Below are positions 45,377 through 53,828 of a stretch of DNA of 64,000 nt, one piece after another. The stretch's first letter is position 1. Each line of letters opens with the position of its first letter. A program made the position numbers and the translations under genes. The notes under the pieces were generated by a model. That model made no database searches. It was not told where the DNA came from and saw nothing but the letters and a program-made list of their open reading frames with translations. The stretch spans positions 22,179-86,178 of the forward strand of contig NZ_JACJRE010000036.1 in assembly GCF_014697075.1 (NCBI RefSeq). Reading direction: 5' to 3'. The stretch comes from Tolypothrix sp. FACHB-123. GTDB taxonomy: Bacteria; Cyanobacteriota; Cyanobacteriia; Cyanobacteriales; Nostocaceae.

Positions 45377-46168
45377 TTAGTCATTTGCGATTGACTGTTG
45401 ACTGTTGACTGTTGACTGTTGACTGTTGACTGTTGACTGTTGACTGTTGAGTTTTAATTCTTGCAGTTGTTGTTCTAGTTGCTCGATGCGGGAAAGCAAG
45501 GAACGCATGACGCTGGCTTCGACATCGGGGAGTTTACCATGTTCTAGGGGTTCGCCTTGTTTGCGAGAAATAACCCGCCCAGGAATCCCAACTACGGTAG
45601 AATCGGAAGGGACATCGCGCAAGACAACTGAAAGAGCGCCAACCCGAACGCGATCGCCAATTTCAATATTACCTAAAACCTTGGCTCCGGCTCCAATAAC
45701 TACGTTTGCGCCGATAGTGGGATGGCGTTTACCGCTTTCCTTGCCGGTTCCACCCAGAGTCGCACCTTGATAAATTAGCGTATAGTCACCAACAATCGCA
45801 GTTTCGCCAATGACTACACCCATACCGTGATCGATAAATACACCTTTGCCAATTTCTGCACCAGGATGAATTTCAATACCCGTGAGAAACCTTCCCAGAT
45901 GGGAAATCAAGCGGGGAATGAAAACTACCCGGCGACGGTGTAACCAGTGAGCTAGACGATGTAAACAGATTGCGTGTAATCCAGGGTAGCAAAAGACTAC
46001 CTCTAGCCAATTACGCGCTGCGGGATCGCGCTCAAAGATAATACGAAAATCACTCAACAATGGCTCAAACAAATCGCCAGAGAGTAGATTTTTCAGCAAA
46101 GAGGTATTTGCAGAATCCGGCTTGGTAGCAGTTTTGGGATTTCTGATACTATTTAATGACTGTTGCAT
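45377..46168 (-). CDS. nifP: Serine O-acetyltransferase NifP (CysE), 263 aa, with a repeat-derived tail
   Basis: Makes O-acetylserine for cysteine supply; as the first gene of this nif operon it fits NifP, which meets the sulfur need of Fe-S cluster assembly. The left-handed beta-helix hexapeptides ([39 protein letters not shown]) and the His/Asp catalytic region are intact. The last ~30 residues consist of NSQQSTV repeated about four times, encoded by TGTTGAC heptamers. ATG 46168 is preferred; a TTG at 46228 is possible. A promoter module lies at 46255-46386. Confidence 0.88.
   Translation of the reverse strand: MQQSLNSIRNPKTATKPDSANTSLLKNLLSGDLFEPLLSDFRIIFERDPAARNWLEVVFCYPGLHAICLHRLAHWLHRRRVVFIPRLISHLGRFLTGIEIHPGAEIGKGVFIDHGMGVVIGETAIVGDYTLIYQGATLGGTGKESGKRHPTIGANVVIGAGAKVLGNIEIGDRVRVGALSVVLRDVPSDSTVVGIPGRVISRKQGEPLEHGKLPDVEASVMRSLLSRIEQLEQQLQELKLNSQQSTVNSQQSTVNSQQSIAND
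45388..45450. repeat. TGTTGAC heptamer array forming the 3' end of nifP
   Basis: About eight perfect ttgactg units. Three 7-bp units encode seven residues, so the coded peptide has a 7-residue period whatever the frame. Confidence 0.92.
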
Positions 46169-46254
46169 CGGTACTTTCTGGTTGAAAAAGCCATGTGCTA
46201 TTTTTCTGCTTATATCAGGCAGCTTCAAATAGGACAGTTTAGCCGATGCCCATT

Positions 46255-46386
46255 GAATTTATTGGATTGATTATACTTGTACTCAAACCCTGTAACCCCC
46301 ATGACAGCACAATTTAAAATTTATCTTGGGGTAGGGGTACTGGTTTTTTCTGTTAGGGGTACTAGTATTTACGAGGTAGGGGGTTC
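46255..46386 (-). promoter_or_regulatory. nifP promoter module homologous to the nifB promoter
   Basis: On the minus strand the order is GAACCCC (46386-46380), GTACCCC (46362-46356), GTACCCC (46340-46334), then the core ttgagtacaag...ccaataaattc (46286-46255). Motif spacing is 24 and 22 bp. The same series precedes nifB at 53829-53988 with conserved bases between motifs (AAATACT before the second one, GAAAA after it). It is the likely binding array for a nif activator plus the start region. Confidence 0.6.
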
Positions 46387-46931
46387 AGATATCCTGTACT
46401 CATCACCAAACCTCCAGCCTGTAATACTTCGCAATCATTTATCGAGCTTATTTTGCGATATATTAAGCTGTACTCAAACGCTATTTAATATGAAGTAAGT
46501 AGGGCAACCTATGGCATATCTGTATTCCCAGTTACCTTTCTTATTTTATTATTTTGCTAGGGGAAAAACTTAATTTCTTAATTTTCTCTTAGGATTTACT
46601 GTCTGTAAATATGCATACTTTTTCCCACAATTGAGTTGTCCAGACTTATATTTTAACTCGCGCCGCAACGCATATATGCACAGCATACACCAAAGACTCT
46701 GCACTAATCTTCCTTGGCGCACTTGGCGCACTTGGCGGTTCATTAAAATAAGTACTTGGACAAAAATATTTACAGTCATTGCGAGCGAAGCGAAGCAATC
46801 CCAGCCCTTGCGATTGCTTCATTCCGCTTCGCTCCATTCGCAATGACTTTGTGTAATTAATTCTGTCTGACTACTTATAATGCTGATTGATGAGCGATCG
46901 CATTTATCGCCATAATCAACTCACCCTTTGA
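46387..46931. other. Gene-free stretch with several repeat types
   Basis: 545 bp. It contains cttggcgcacttggcgcact (46713-46745) and a palindrome cattgcgagcgaagcgaagc / cattccgcttcgctccattc (46778-46846). Upstream part continues the nifP regulatory DNA. No gene is credible. Confidence 0.55.
46778..46846. repeat. Palindromic repeat (CATTGCGAGCGAAGCGAAG type)
   Basis: About 69 bp with arms cattgcgagcgaagcgaagc and gcttcgctccattcgcaatg that pair nearly end to end around a central gc-aatc stretch. An interspersed repeat. Confidence 0.7.
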
Positions 46932-47200
46932 TTGCATAAAGAGCTTCTGAACCTCATTAAACAACTTCCGAGCCTCATTAACGAGCTTCTGAAACTCATT
47001 AAACAACTTCCGAGCCTCATTAACGAGCTTCTGAACCTCATTAAACAACTTCCGAGCCTCATTAACGAGCTTCTGAACCTCATTAAACAACTTCCGAGCC
47101 TCATTAATGAGCTTCTGAACCTCATTAAACAACTTCCGAGCCTCATTAACGAGCTTCTGAACCTCATTAAACAACTTCCGAGCTTCATTAATGAGGTTTG
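46932..47200. repeat. Minisatellite: ~6 copies of a 42-bp unit made of two related 21-mers
   Basis: The unit is gagcttctgaacctcattaa + a + caacttccgagcctcattaa + c. Because it is a multiple of three without stops, several frames on both strands are open. One minus-strand frame encodes LFNEVQKLVNEARK heptad pairs (a perfect coiled-coil pattern) but has no ATG and no ribosome site. The frame with an ATG encodes an unlikely Cys/Arg-rich peptide. Treated as a repeat; expression as protein is unproven. Confidence 0.8.
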
Positions 47201-47247
47201 ATTATAGCGGTTCTCATTCAGATGCGGCAAAACACATATCGCGAAGT

Positions 47248-47275
47248 GTAGGACACAGCAGTGCCGTGTCCCTAC
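47248..47275. repeat. Hairpin (GTAGG(G)ACAC / GTGTCCCTAC)
   Basis: The palindrome gtaggacacagcag / tgccgtgtccctac is a common cyanobacterial intergenic hairpin; it may also end transcripts of the following minus-strand gene. Confidence 0.6.
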
Positions 47276-47292
47276 GGAAAACCCTATAATTA

Positions 47293-47766
47293 CTAACTAG
47301 ATGTAACTCTAGGCGATCTACCTTTGATAGCTTTGAAGCGTTCGCCTAATTGTTGAGCCACAGTTTTTAAACCTGGAGTCTTTTTCGCGGCTGTTTTTAC
47401 ATAGTCATAAACTGTTAAACTGCTACTCATCGCTTCACTACCGACTGCTAGTAGAGTATCATCTACTTGTTCAGTAATTTGGCGCATAGAAGTTAAAAGT
47501 TCAGTAAGTGCGGTGACTAATTGATAATCCCGAACAAGTTCTTCAACATCAAAACTGGCTGGAAGAATTTCCCGGTTCGACTGAGCAGCCGTAACGCTAT
47601 TATTAACAAAGGCGAGACTTTTATCACCCATTTTTAATAATCTACGCCGTTCTTCATTGCTGAGAGTGATTAAAAACGGTAGCTTTTTTTGGATAGTCTG
47701 TAGTGCAGTCTTAATTTCTTGGATATCCTGGGGTGAAAGAGAGCCTGTGATGTTTTGATATGCCAT
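47293..47766 (-). CDS. Conserved helical hypothetical protein, 157 aa
   Basis: A mostly helical soluble protein: SPQDIQEIKTALQTIQKKLP, FLITLSNEERRRLLKMGDKS, then a Ser/Leu-rich region and a basic C-terminus. The LSNEERRRLLKMGDKS block recalls small cyanobacterial proteins of unknown function that are widespread in filamentous strains. No domain known to me. The start ATG at 47766 is the first possible. Confidence 0.65.
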   Translation of the reverse strand: MAYQNITGSLSPQDIQEIKTALQTIQKKLPFLITLSNEERRRLLKMGDKSLAFVNNSVTAAQSNREILPASFDVEELVRDYQLVTALTELLTSMRQITEQVDDTLLAVGSEAMSSSLTVYDYVKTAAKKTPGLKTVAQQLGERFKAIKGRSPRVTSS

Positions 47767-47856
47767 CGTATTGTTACTGAGATATTTCTAGGTTAAAGTA
47801 GCGATAGATGCTAAGTATAGAATGCCCAGTAAAGAATGCGATCGCACAAAATTTAT

Positions 47857-48297
47857 CTACTTATTTATGCGTTTTATTGCCGATGCTGAAGGATACTGAC
47901 CAGATGCTATCAAAGCTTGACGCTCAATAATCCTTTCATCACCGTTAAAATCGAGAATACGTGCTGTCACCTCGCCAATATCTGTAATGGGTTGAATCAC
48001 CGCCGCATTTAGTTGAAAATGCTCACCCCAAAAATCTCTACGTGGGTTAAAAAACCGCACAAGTTCCCCAGTTTGCTAATTAATAGAACCTAAATCACTA
48101 CCTTTTTGCAGATTACAGAAAATACAGGCATAGCAGAGATTATCTGCTGTAGTTGAACCGCCATGTTTCACGCTAATTATATGATCAACTTGAAACATTA
48201 AGCCGTCTGTTCCTGGAAATAAGCAATACTCACACAGAGAATCAGCGCGATCGATAACTAAACGCCGCAATTCTACACTAATGTAAGGGCTAGACAC
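47857..48297 (-). pseudogene. HNH endonuclease gene interrupted by an in-frame TAG
   Basis: Residues 1-73 give an HNH nuclease (CEYC, VDHIISVKHGG, CYACIFCNLQKGSD). A TAG at 48078-48076 follows GSIN, and the same frame continues QTGELVRFFNPRRDFWGEHF to a natural end at 47857, as in intact homologues. Only one base change separates this from a full 146-residue gene. The first part alone retains the HNH core, so partial activity is possible. It follows a small gene (48307-48561) that commonly accompanies such nucleases. Confidence 0.8.
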
Positions 48298-48306
48298 TTT
48301 AAAGAT

Positions 48307-48561
48307 TTACTCCGCATTCAGGTACTGATGAGCTTTGGCTTTTGCTAACCTCATAATATGCTCTAGTGTGAGGAAATGATCTAACTCTCTCTTGTCTTCT
48401 GGTGTTAGTTCTCCCGTTTTATGTCGGTAAACCAGTTCCTCTAAACGCGCTTTTGCTGAATCCGAAAGTTGAAAGTTAACGACACTTTGGGGAGTGGTTC
48501 CAGCCGCAATAAAATCTATAATTTCGTCGTAGACTTTAGCTGTATTTACAGATGTAGTCAT
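48307..48561 (-). CDS. Small partner of the HNH nuclease, 84 aa (antitoxin-like)
   Basis: Encodes KVYDEIIDFIAAGTTPQSVV, FQLSDSAKARLEELVYRHKT and LTPEDKRELDHFLTLEHIMR. In many cyanobacteria a gene of this type precedes a small HNH nuclease gene, as here (10 bp apart), suggesting a two-gene module. Whether it is an antitoxin is inferred. The nuclease partner is now broken by a stop codon. Confidence 0.65.
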   Translation of the reverse strand: MTTSVNTAKVYDEIIDFIAAGTTPQSVVNFQLSDSAKARLEELVYRHKTGELTPEDKRELDHFLTLEHIMRLAKAKAHQYLNAE

Positions 48562-48604
48562 AAGTTTATCTATTTTGATTTAATTTACAACATTAATTTT
48601 AATC

Positions 48605-48690
48605 TTTGTAGGGTGTGTTATGCCGTAGGCGATCGCACCTTCAATTAATAATGGCAGGTTGGTGCGTTGCGCTGCGCGACAACACATCGA
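48605..48690. repeat. Palindromic element (GTAGGGTGTGTT type), copy 1
   Basis: Starts tgtagggtgtgttatgccg and contains caccttcaattaataatggc and gcgttgcgctgcgcgacaac; the right end is degenerate (aacacatcg). Copy 2 lies 800 bp away at 49402-49489. Confidence 0.7.
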
Positions 48691-48698
48691 ACAAATAC

Positions 48699-48923
48699 TT
48701 ATGCCACATTAAATGCCTTTTCTAGTGTTTTAGGCTCCGGTAAAGGTTGACCATCTGCTAAAGAAGATTCAATTAGCATTTCTAAAACTTCCTGAGCATT
48801 TTTCAAAGCTTCTTCATAGGTATCGCCATGAGTATGACAAAATTCTCCCCATTCAGGAAGACTGACAACAAAACACTCATCTTCATCAGACCACTGAATA
48901 ATTATTGTGTAGTGAGAATTCAT
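48699..48923 (-). CDS. hicB: HicB family antitoxin, 74 aa
   Basis: A short HicB with the degenerate RNase H fold: YTIIIQWSDEDECFVVSLPE, FCHTHGDTYEEALKNAQEVL. It neutralises HicA, the upstream gene, whose stop overlaps its start by 4 nt (ATGA). No C-terminal DNA-binding domain is seen, so autoregulation would need another factor. Complete. Confidence 0.88.
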   Translation of the reverse strand: MNSHYTIIIQWSDEDECFVVSLPEWGEFCHTHGDTYEEALKNAQEVLEMLIESSLADGQPLPEPKTLEKAFNVA

Positions 48924-49147
48924 TCTGATTCTTCCTCTTGAGTTTTTTTAATTTCTTCTAACCTTTGTAATGCATTATTAACGTCTTTTTCCTGATAAGC
49001 TTTAGCGTCATTGCCATCTTTACCAGATATAGTAACTCTCCCAGCTAGCAAGGGATGATACCAATTAGTGTGGCTACCTTTACCAGTACGATATGTAAAT
49101 CCTGCTTGCAATAATAAGCTTTTAAGTTCTCTAATTTTTTTTGGCAT
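48920..49147 (-). CDS. hicA: HicA family mRNA interferase toxin, 75 aa
   Basis: A dsRNA-binding-like toxin that cleaves mRNA. Features are KIRELKSLLLQAGF and the active-site GSHTNWYHPL with the essential His (about residue 26), followed by VTISG. Complete and coupled to hicB by ATGA. The pair is intact, unlike the neighbouring HNH module. Confidence 0.88.
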   Translation of the reverse strand: MPKKIRELKSLLLQAGFTYRTGKGSHTNWYHPLLAGRVTISGKDGNDAKAYQEKDVNNALQRLEEIKKTQEEESE

Positions 49148-49182
49148 AGCTTTAGCTTACATCCACCTTATAAGAGTAAGCC

Positions 49183-49434
49183 TTAACCTTGATAATTTTG
49201 CTTTCTTCTGTCTGCTTCCTCAACACGCAGCTTAATTGCTTCTTCTGCAATGCGAATATTTTCTTTAATTGGTGTACAATCTTCAGTTTTCATTGACCCA
49301 TACCATATTGCTTCCGAATCAGGAGTGCGACGGCTATACAATACCCAAATTGCCTCATCATCTTCTGGGTGTGCAAGTACTATTTTAGCCTTGCCACGCC
49401 AGTAGGGTATGTTATTGCTGAGGGTACGGCACCT
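49183..49434 (-). pseudogene. 5'-truncated gene remnant
   Basis: The frame encodes YWRGKAKIVLAHPEDDEAIW, VLYSRRTPDSEAIWYGSMKT and EDCTPIKENIRIAEEAIKLR before a stop at 49183. It has coding character but no start codon before Met at 49293, and its 5' end runs into a palindromic repeat (49402-49489). It is probably a small gene cut by the repeat. The product is not recognised. Confidence 0.5.
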
Positions 49435-49489
49435 TCAATTATTAATTGCATCTCGGTGCGTTGCGCTGCGCGACAACACACCCTACATT
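49402..49489. repeat. Palindromic element (GTAGGGTGTGTT type), copy 2
   Basis: Ends gtagggtatgttattgctg and cgcgacaacacaccctac, with gcaccttcaattattaattg inside. Shares the layout of 48605-48690. Confidence 0.7.
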
Positions 49490-49591
49490 TAAACTTGACA
49501 AAAACTAAATTTATCTAAGATTTTGCGGTTTTTACCAAGAGTAGGTTGTGGTTAAGCGATAATAAATACATTTGCCAATAGATGCACAGTT

Positions 49592-50827
49592 ATGACCTGC
49601 TGCCTAAATCCAGCTTGCCACAATCCGCCAAATCCTGATGGCACAATGTTTTGCTCAAACTGCGGTATAGGATTGGTAGTGCTGAGAAACCGCTATCGCC
49701 CGATTAAATCACTAGGTGCTGGGGGATTTGGTAAAACTTATTTGGCAGAAGATATCGACAAATTGAATCAAAAATGTGTCATTAAGCAATTTGCACCACA
49801 AGTACAAGGAACTGGCGCACTGCAAAAGGCCACAGAATTATTTGAACAAGAAGCAAGGCGACTAGAACAATTAGGCGAACATCCGCAAATTCCCACGCTG
49901 TTGGCATACTTTGAGCAAGATAATCACCTTTATTTAGTGCAACAATTTATCGACGGACAGAATTTATTGGATGAATTAAAACAGCAGGGAATTTTCAACG
50001 AGCAAAAGATAAAAGAATTATTGCTTAATTTGTTAGATATTCTCAAAACAGTTCATCAATACAAAGTCATCCACCGCGATATCAAGCCAGAGAATATCAT
50101 TCGTCGCAGCGATGGGAAACTGGTACTCATTGATTTTGGTGCATCCAAGCAACTGACAGCAACAGTGATGACGCAAGTAGGAACTACCATCGGTTCTTTT
50201 GGTTATGCACCACTGGAACAAATGCAGGGTGGTGAAGCTTACCCAGCTAGCGATTTATATAGTGTCGGTGCAACTTGCTTTCACCTGCTAAGTGGAATAC
50301 ACCCTTGGCAACTTTGGCAACGACAAGGTTATGGTTGGGTTGCGAGTTGGCGATCGCATTTACAGCAACCAGTGAGTCAAGAATTGGGGCAAATGCTGGA
50401 TAAATTATTGCAAGAAGAATATCAGCAGCGTTATCAGTCTGCGGAGGAAATTGTACAAGAATTAAATCCTTCGTTACTACCTTCAGTACGTCCAAATAAG
50501 CCAGTTACTGCAACTCGAGCATCAATGCTATGGAGAGCGGGGCAGTACGCGGTGCTATTTCTGCTATTGATTGTTTTACTTGCTGTTGGTAAAGGTTTCT
50601 TTGATAAACAACCACAACAAAGGGAAACATGGCGTTATAGTCAGTTTATTCAAGAAGTAGAAAAAGGCAGAGTAGAAAAGGTGTCTTTGAGTGCAGACAG
50701 ATCCATAGCTCTTGTCACTACCAGAGACGGTAACAAGGTAGTAGTCACCTTAGTCAACGATCCAGACTTAATTAATACACTAACTGCTAAAGGCATTGAT
50801 ATTTCTGTTTTGCGGCAAACCGACTAA
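49592..50827 (+). CDS. Ser/Thr protein kinase with zinc ribbon and FtsH-type extracellular domain, 411 aa
   Basis: A four-Cys ribbon at residues 3-24 (CCLNPACHNPPNPDG-CSNC) precedes a protein kinase domain (about residues 34-295): glycine loop GAGGFGKTY, Lys in CVIKQF, HRDIKPENI, DFGASK. A membrane helix follows (YAVLFLLLIVLLAVGKGFF, about residue 331), then a ~70-residue FtsH N-terminal/extracellular domain (WRYSQFIQEVEKGRVEKVSL). A TAA at 50825 ends the frame, and the next 34 codons in the same frame encode an FtsH-like second membrane helix. The fusion may let the kinase sense envelope state. All catalytic residues are present. Confidence 0.88.
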   Translation: MTCCLNPACHNPPNPDGTMFCSNCGIGLVVLRNRYRPIKSLGAGGFGKTYLAEDIDKLNQKCVIKQFAPQVQGTGALQKATELFEQEARRLEQLGEHPQIPTLLAYFEQDNHLYLVQQFIDGQNLLDELKQQGIFNEQKIKELLLNLLDILKTVHQYKVIHRDIKPENIIRRSDGKLVLIDFGASKQLTATVMTQVGTTIGSFGYAPLEQMQGGEAYPASDLYSVGATCFHLLSGIHPWQLWQRQGYGWVASWRSHLQQPVSQELGQMLDKLLQEEYQQRYQSAEEIVQELNPSLLPSVRPNKPVTATRASMLWRAGQYAVLFLLLIVLLAVGKGFFDKQPQQRETWRYSQFIQEVEKGRVEKVSLSADRSIALVTTRDGNKVVVTLVNDPDLINTLTAKGIDISVLRQTD

Positions 50828-50932
50828 GGATTTTGGTTGAAGGCATTAAGCAGATTATACTTCTATGTATTCCCTGTATTGTTTCTATTTAGCTTATTTT
50901 TATTGCTCCGTCGCCCTAAAAATGGTCGATGA
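50828..50932 (+). pseudogene. Cut-off 3' end of the kinase-FtsH fusion (second membrane helix)
   Basis: Directly after the kinase stop, in the same frame, the DNA encodes GFWLKALSRL, FYVFPVLFLFSLFLLLRR and PKNGR then a TGA. FtsH proteins have exactly this order after the extracellular domain (a G-W-L-S segment, a helix with PVLLL, then LLRR). The single TAA thus appears to have truncated a longer protein. Confidence 0.65.
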
Positions 50933-51016
50933 AATGAGTGTGGATTTAGTAGTTTGGAGTATTTAGCTGAAAACACAAAAAATAAGTAAAATTTACCAAC
51001 AACACACCATGATTAA

Positions 51017-51580
51017 TCCTACTTACGCCTAATATCAGAAGTCGCTTTATACTTACGTCAAAATAAACCTAAAAATTCTTGGCGAGGAGTAGTGATTTAT
51101 CCTAGCAGAGATATAGATGTCGGAGATAAAGAACATTTCTTAGAATTATTCCAAAGCCAGCGTATCAGTATAATTTACCTAAATGAATTAGGCGAATCTG
51201 CATCTCTACCACTAGGTATTGCTACGATAAAATTAGTAATTGAAGGGGAAGATACAGCAATTAACACAGCCAGGGAATTAATCAGACGTACCCAGCAAAT
51301 AGAAAATTTACAACTTCCACAAAAACAATTACTAGAATTGATTGAGACAATCCTAGTTTATAAATTCCCGCAAATGAGTCGAGAGGAGATAGAAGCAATG
51401 TTTGGTTTAAGTGATTTAAAGCAAACGCGAGTTTACCGAGAAGGACGTTTAGAAGCAAAACTAGAAGCTGTACCTAAGCTGTTAGCACTGGGTTTATCTG
51501 TAGAACAGATAGCGCAGGCGTTGGATTTAGACATTGCACAAGTTCAGCAGGTAGCACAGCAAACACGCCCAAATCAATAA
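51017..51580 (+). pseudogene. Rpn-family nuclease/transposase-like protein, 5' end missing
   Basis: The frame contains SWRGVVIYPSRDIDVGD, then LNELGESASLPLGIATIKLV, the helical QLPQKQLLELIETILVYKFP block and a C-terminal segment seen in cyanobacterial Rpn (recombination-promoting nuclease, PD-(D/E)XK) proteins. Coding character extends upstream to a TAA at 51014, with no proper start, and the ~90 N-terminal residues with the nuclease motifs are absent. An ATG 51092-like codon gives a 162-residue tail only. Probably inactive. Confidence 0.7.
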
Positions 51581-51648
51581 ATTAAGATTAACGCGATCGC
51601 CATCTAAACTAGAAATATCAGCAAAACCCCATACTTGGAGGTGCAGCA

Positions 51649-52365
51649 GTGGTACAACAAGTCACACCAGAAAACACCATCGAAGTCATCTACCCCCAAA
51701 GCGACGGACAGCCAATGGCGGATAATACAGAACAATTTGCATGGATTGTCAAAATTAAGGAAAATTTAGAAATTCTCTTTGCATCGCAAGCGGATGTATT
51801 TATCGCCGGAGATTTGTTTTGGTATCCAGTTCAAGGAAACCCGAATATTAAACAAGCGCCCGATACAATGGTAGTTTTTGGTAGGCCTAAAGGTAAACGG
51901 GGTTCTTATTTACAATGGGAAGAAGATAATATTCCGCCACAGGTAGTATTTGAAATCCTATCGCCTGGTAACACCCTCAAAGAAATGACCAAAAAATTGC
52001 AGTTTTACCAGCGTTACGGCGTAGAAGAATATTATATTTACGATCCAGCTAAAAATGATTTAAATGGCTTACTCCGTTCTGGCGATAGTTTTGAAGTCAT
52101 CGAAGAAATGAATGGCTGGGTAAGTCCGCGTTTGGGAGTCCGTTTTACACTAACACCGGATACCCTAGAAATTTTTTCTACATCTGGTCAAAAGTTTTTG
52201 TCACCTGTAGAAATTGACCAGCTACGGGAACAGGAACGTCAACGTGCTGAACAGGAACGTCAAGCCAAGGAAGCGGCTTTACAAGAATTACAACAAGAGC
52301 GCGATCGCTATCAAGAATTGTTAGCTAAACTCAAAGCGCAGGGAATTGACACAGATAATTTGTAA
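51649..52365 (+). CDS. Uma2 family (DUF820) putative endonuclease with coiled-coil tail, 238 aa
   Basis: Fourth Uma2 protein. GTG 51649 has ggaggt 8 nt upstream. Nuclease-fold landmarks: Asp in APDTMVVFG, Glu in VVFEILSPGN, KLQFYQRYGVEEYYIYDP. The last ~45 residues form a charged coiled coil (QLREQERQRAEQERQAKEAA), as often seen in this subgroup. Complete. Confidence 0.87.
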   Translation: MVQQVTPENTIEVIYPQSDGQPMADNTEQFAWIVKIKENLEILFASQADVFIAGDLFWYPVQGNPNIKQAPDTMVVFGRPKGKRGSYLQWEEDNIPPQVVFEILSPGNTLKEMTKKLQFYQRYGVEEYYIYDPAKNDLNGLLRSGDSFEVIEEMNGWVSPRLGVRFTLTPDTLEIFSTSGQKFLSPVEIDQLREQERQRAEQERQAKEAALQELQQERDRYQELLAKLKAQGIDTDNL

Positions 52366-52386
52366 TTAGCGATCGATAAAATGCGA

Positions 52387-53334
52387 TCAAGTATGAGTAA
52401 CAGCGATCGCAATTTTGCCAACAGCACGTTCTGTTTCACTTTCTGTATGCGCTGCTGCTAATTCCTGTAAAGGATATGTGCGGTGAATCACAACACGCAT
52501 TTTACCCGCTTCAATCAACTCTTTTAAATACAGCAAGTCTTTAGTATTGGGTTTTTCTAAAATAAATTTGACCTTTTGACCTGGTAGGAAGACTGTTAAA
52601 ATACTCTGCACGAAACTTTCAACGCTGGGTAGGGTGGTGATGTATACCCCATTGGGTTTGAGGACTCGTTTGCATTCAGAAGGCGATCGCTTACCCACAA
52701 CATCGAAAATAATGTCATAGGGTTCTGTATCTTTAATAAAATCCTGTTGTGTATAATCAATTACCCTATCTGCTCCCAAAGACTTCACAAAATCCAAGTT
52801 TTTCGTACTGCAAACTCCCGTCACCACAGTATCTAAAGCCTTAGCAATTTGCACTGCAAAAATGCCTACACCACCAGCAGCGCCATTAATCAAAATACTT
52901 TGACCTGACTGAATATTACCTTGGTCGCGCAACGCTTGCAAAGCTGTAAGCGCAGCTAAAGGAACAACAGCCGCTTGTTCATAATTTAAATTCGTCGGTT
53001 TAGGAGCCACTATATTTGCTGGAACAGCCGCAAATTCTGCATAAGCGCCCCCAGGTACAGCAGCACTTCCATAGATAGCGTCCCCAGCTTGAAAACCTGT
53101 AACCCCAGAACCAACTTCTACAACTTCCCCCGCCAAATCAAACCCCAAAATCATCGGGAATTTATTCCCCGTGAGGAATCGCAACATTCCCTTGCGGATT
53201 TTCCAATCAACAGGATTAACACTACTAGCGTGAATCTTCACAAGTAATTGGTCAGGTTTAATCGTCGGTTGTTCCACATCCTCATACTGCAAAACCTCAG
53301 CAGAGCCATATCGGCGGATAACAACAGCTTTCAT
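52387..53334 (-). CDS. Zinc-free NADP-dependent quinone oxidoreductase (MDR superfamily), 315 aa
   Basis: A medium-chain reductase: N-terminal GroES-like part ([32 protein letters not shown]) and a Rossmann domain ([20 protein letters not shown], where AAGGVG binds NADP). No zinc Cys/His set, so it belongs to the quinone oxidoreductase type. The second ATG (53334) has aaggagg at proper distance. Reduces quinones or enones; physiological substrate unknown. Confidence 0.88.
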   Translation of the reverse strand: MKAVVIRRYGSAEVLQYEDVEQPTIKPDQLLVKIHASSVNPVDWKIRKGMLRFLTGNKFPMILGFDLAGEVVEVGSGVTGFQAGDAIYGSAAVPGGAYAEFAAVPANIVAPKPTNLNYEQAAVVPLAALTALQALRDQGNIQSGQSILINGAAGGVGIFAVQIAKALDTVVTGVCSTKNLDFVKSLGADRVIDYTQQDFIKDTEPYDIIFDVVGKRSPSECKRVLKPNGVYITTLPSVESFVQSILTVFLPGQKVKFILEKPNTKDLLYLKELIEAGKMRVVIHRTYPLQELAAAHTESETERAVGKIAIAVTHT

Positions 53335-53828
53335 CCCCATTCCTCCTTGCTACCCTGTTTTTCTCTATGAATACAGTGTAATGGCGATCAACTGTTAAAT
53401 GTTGACCGTTGACTGTTGAGCATTGACTAAATAGCAAGTAAATATACTCCTTTCGACTTCTTTAGAAAAAGAAAAATTCCGATAAAAAAGTAAAGTTTTT
53501 GAGAATTATGTGCATTAATAGAGATAGGTAAACCATTCTGTAAGTCTTATCTAACAAGCTTTCACAACTTTATTGCACATCATTTCTAATGAAATCTTAA
53601 AACAATATGAATTACATTTTTACCCAAAAAAAAATGATATGTTGGATACAGAATTGAATTTCGCACGTATCTGGAGTAGAACGACGTAGACTACTCCAGT
53701 TTTTCCCCCTCAATTCCCTATCACTACTAGCTTTGGGTGAGGTTGGGGAAGTGTTTGAGTACAGACATTTATGTCTAAAAATAATCTAAATTTAAGCTCC
53801 AAGCCTTGTGGGTCATGGATTTTAGCTG
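53335..53828. other. Gene-free stretch upstream of the nifB promoter
   Basis: 494 bp, AT-rich; a short TGTTGAC run lies at 53395-53430 and aagcttt...-type sequence after it. It probably belongs partly to the nifB control region. Confidence 0.5.

Noticed and set aside
46932-47200. CRISPR array
   Set aside because: The repeats are contiguous with no unique spacers.
46875-47230. Three overlapping open frames as genes (coiled coil, Cys/Arg-rich, Leu/Ile-rich)
   Set aside because: All come from the 42-bp minisatellite, lack a proper start and ribosome site, and exclude one another.
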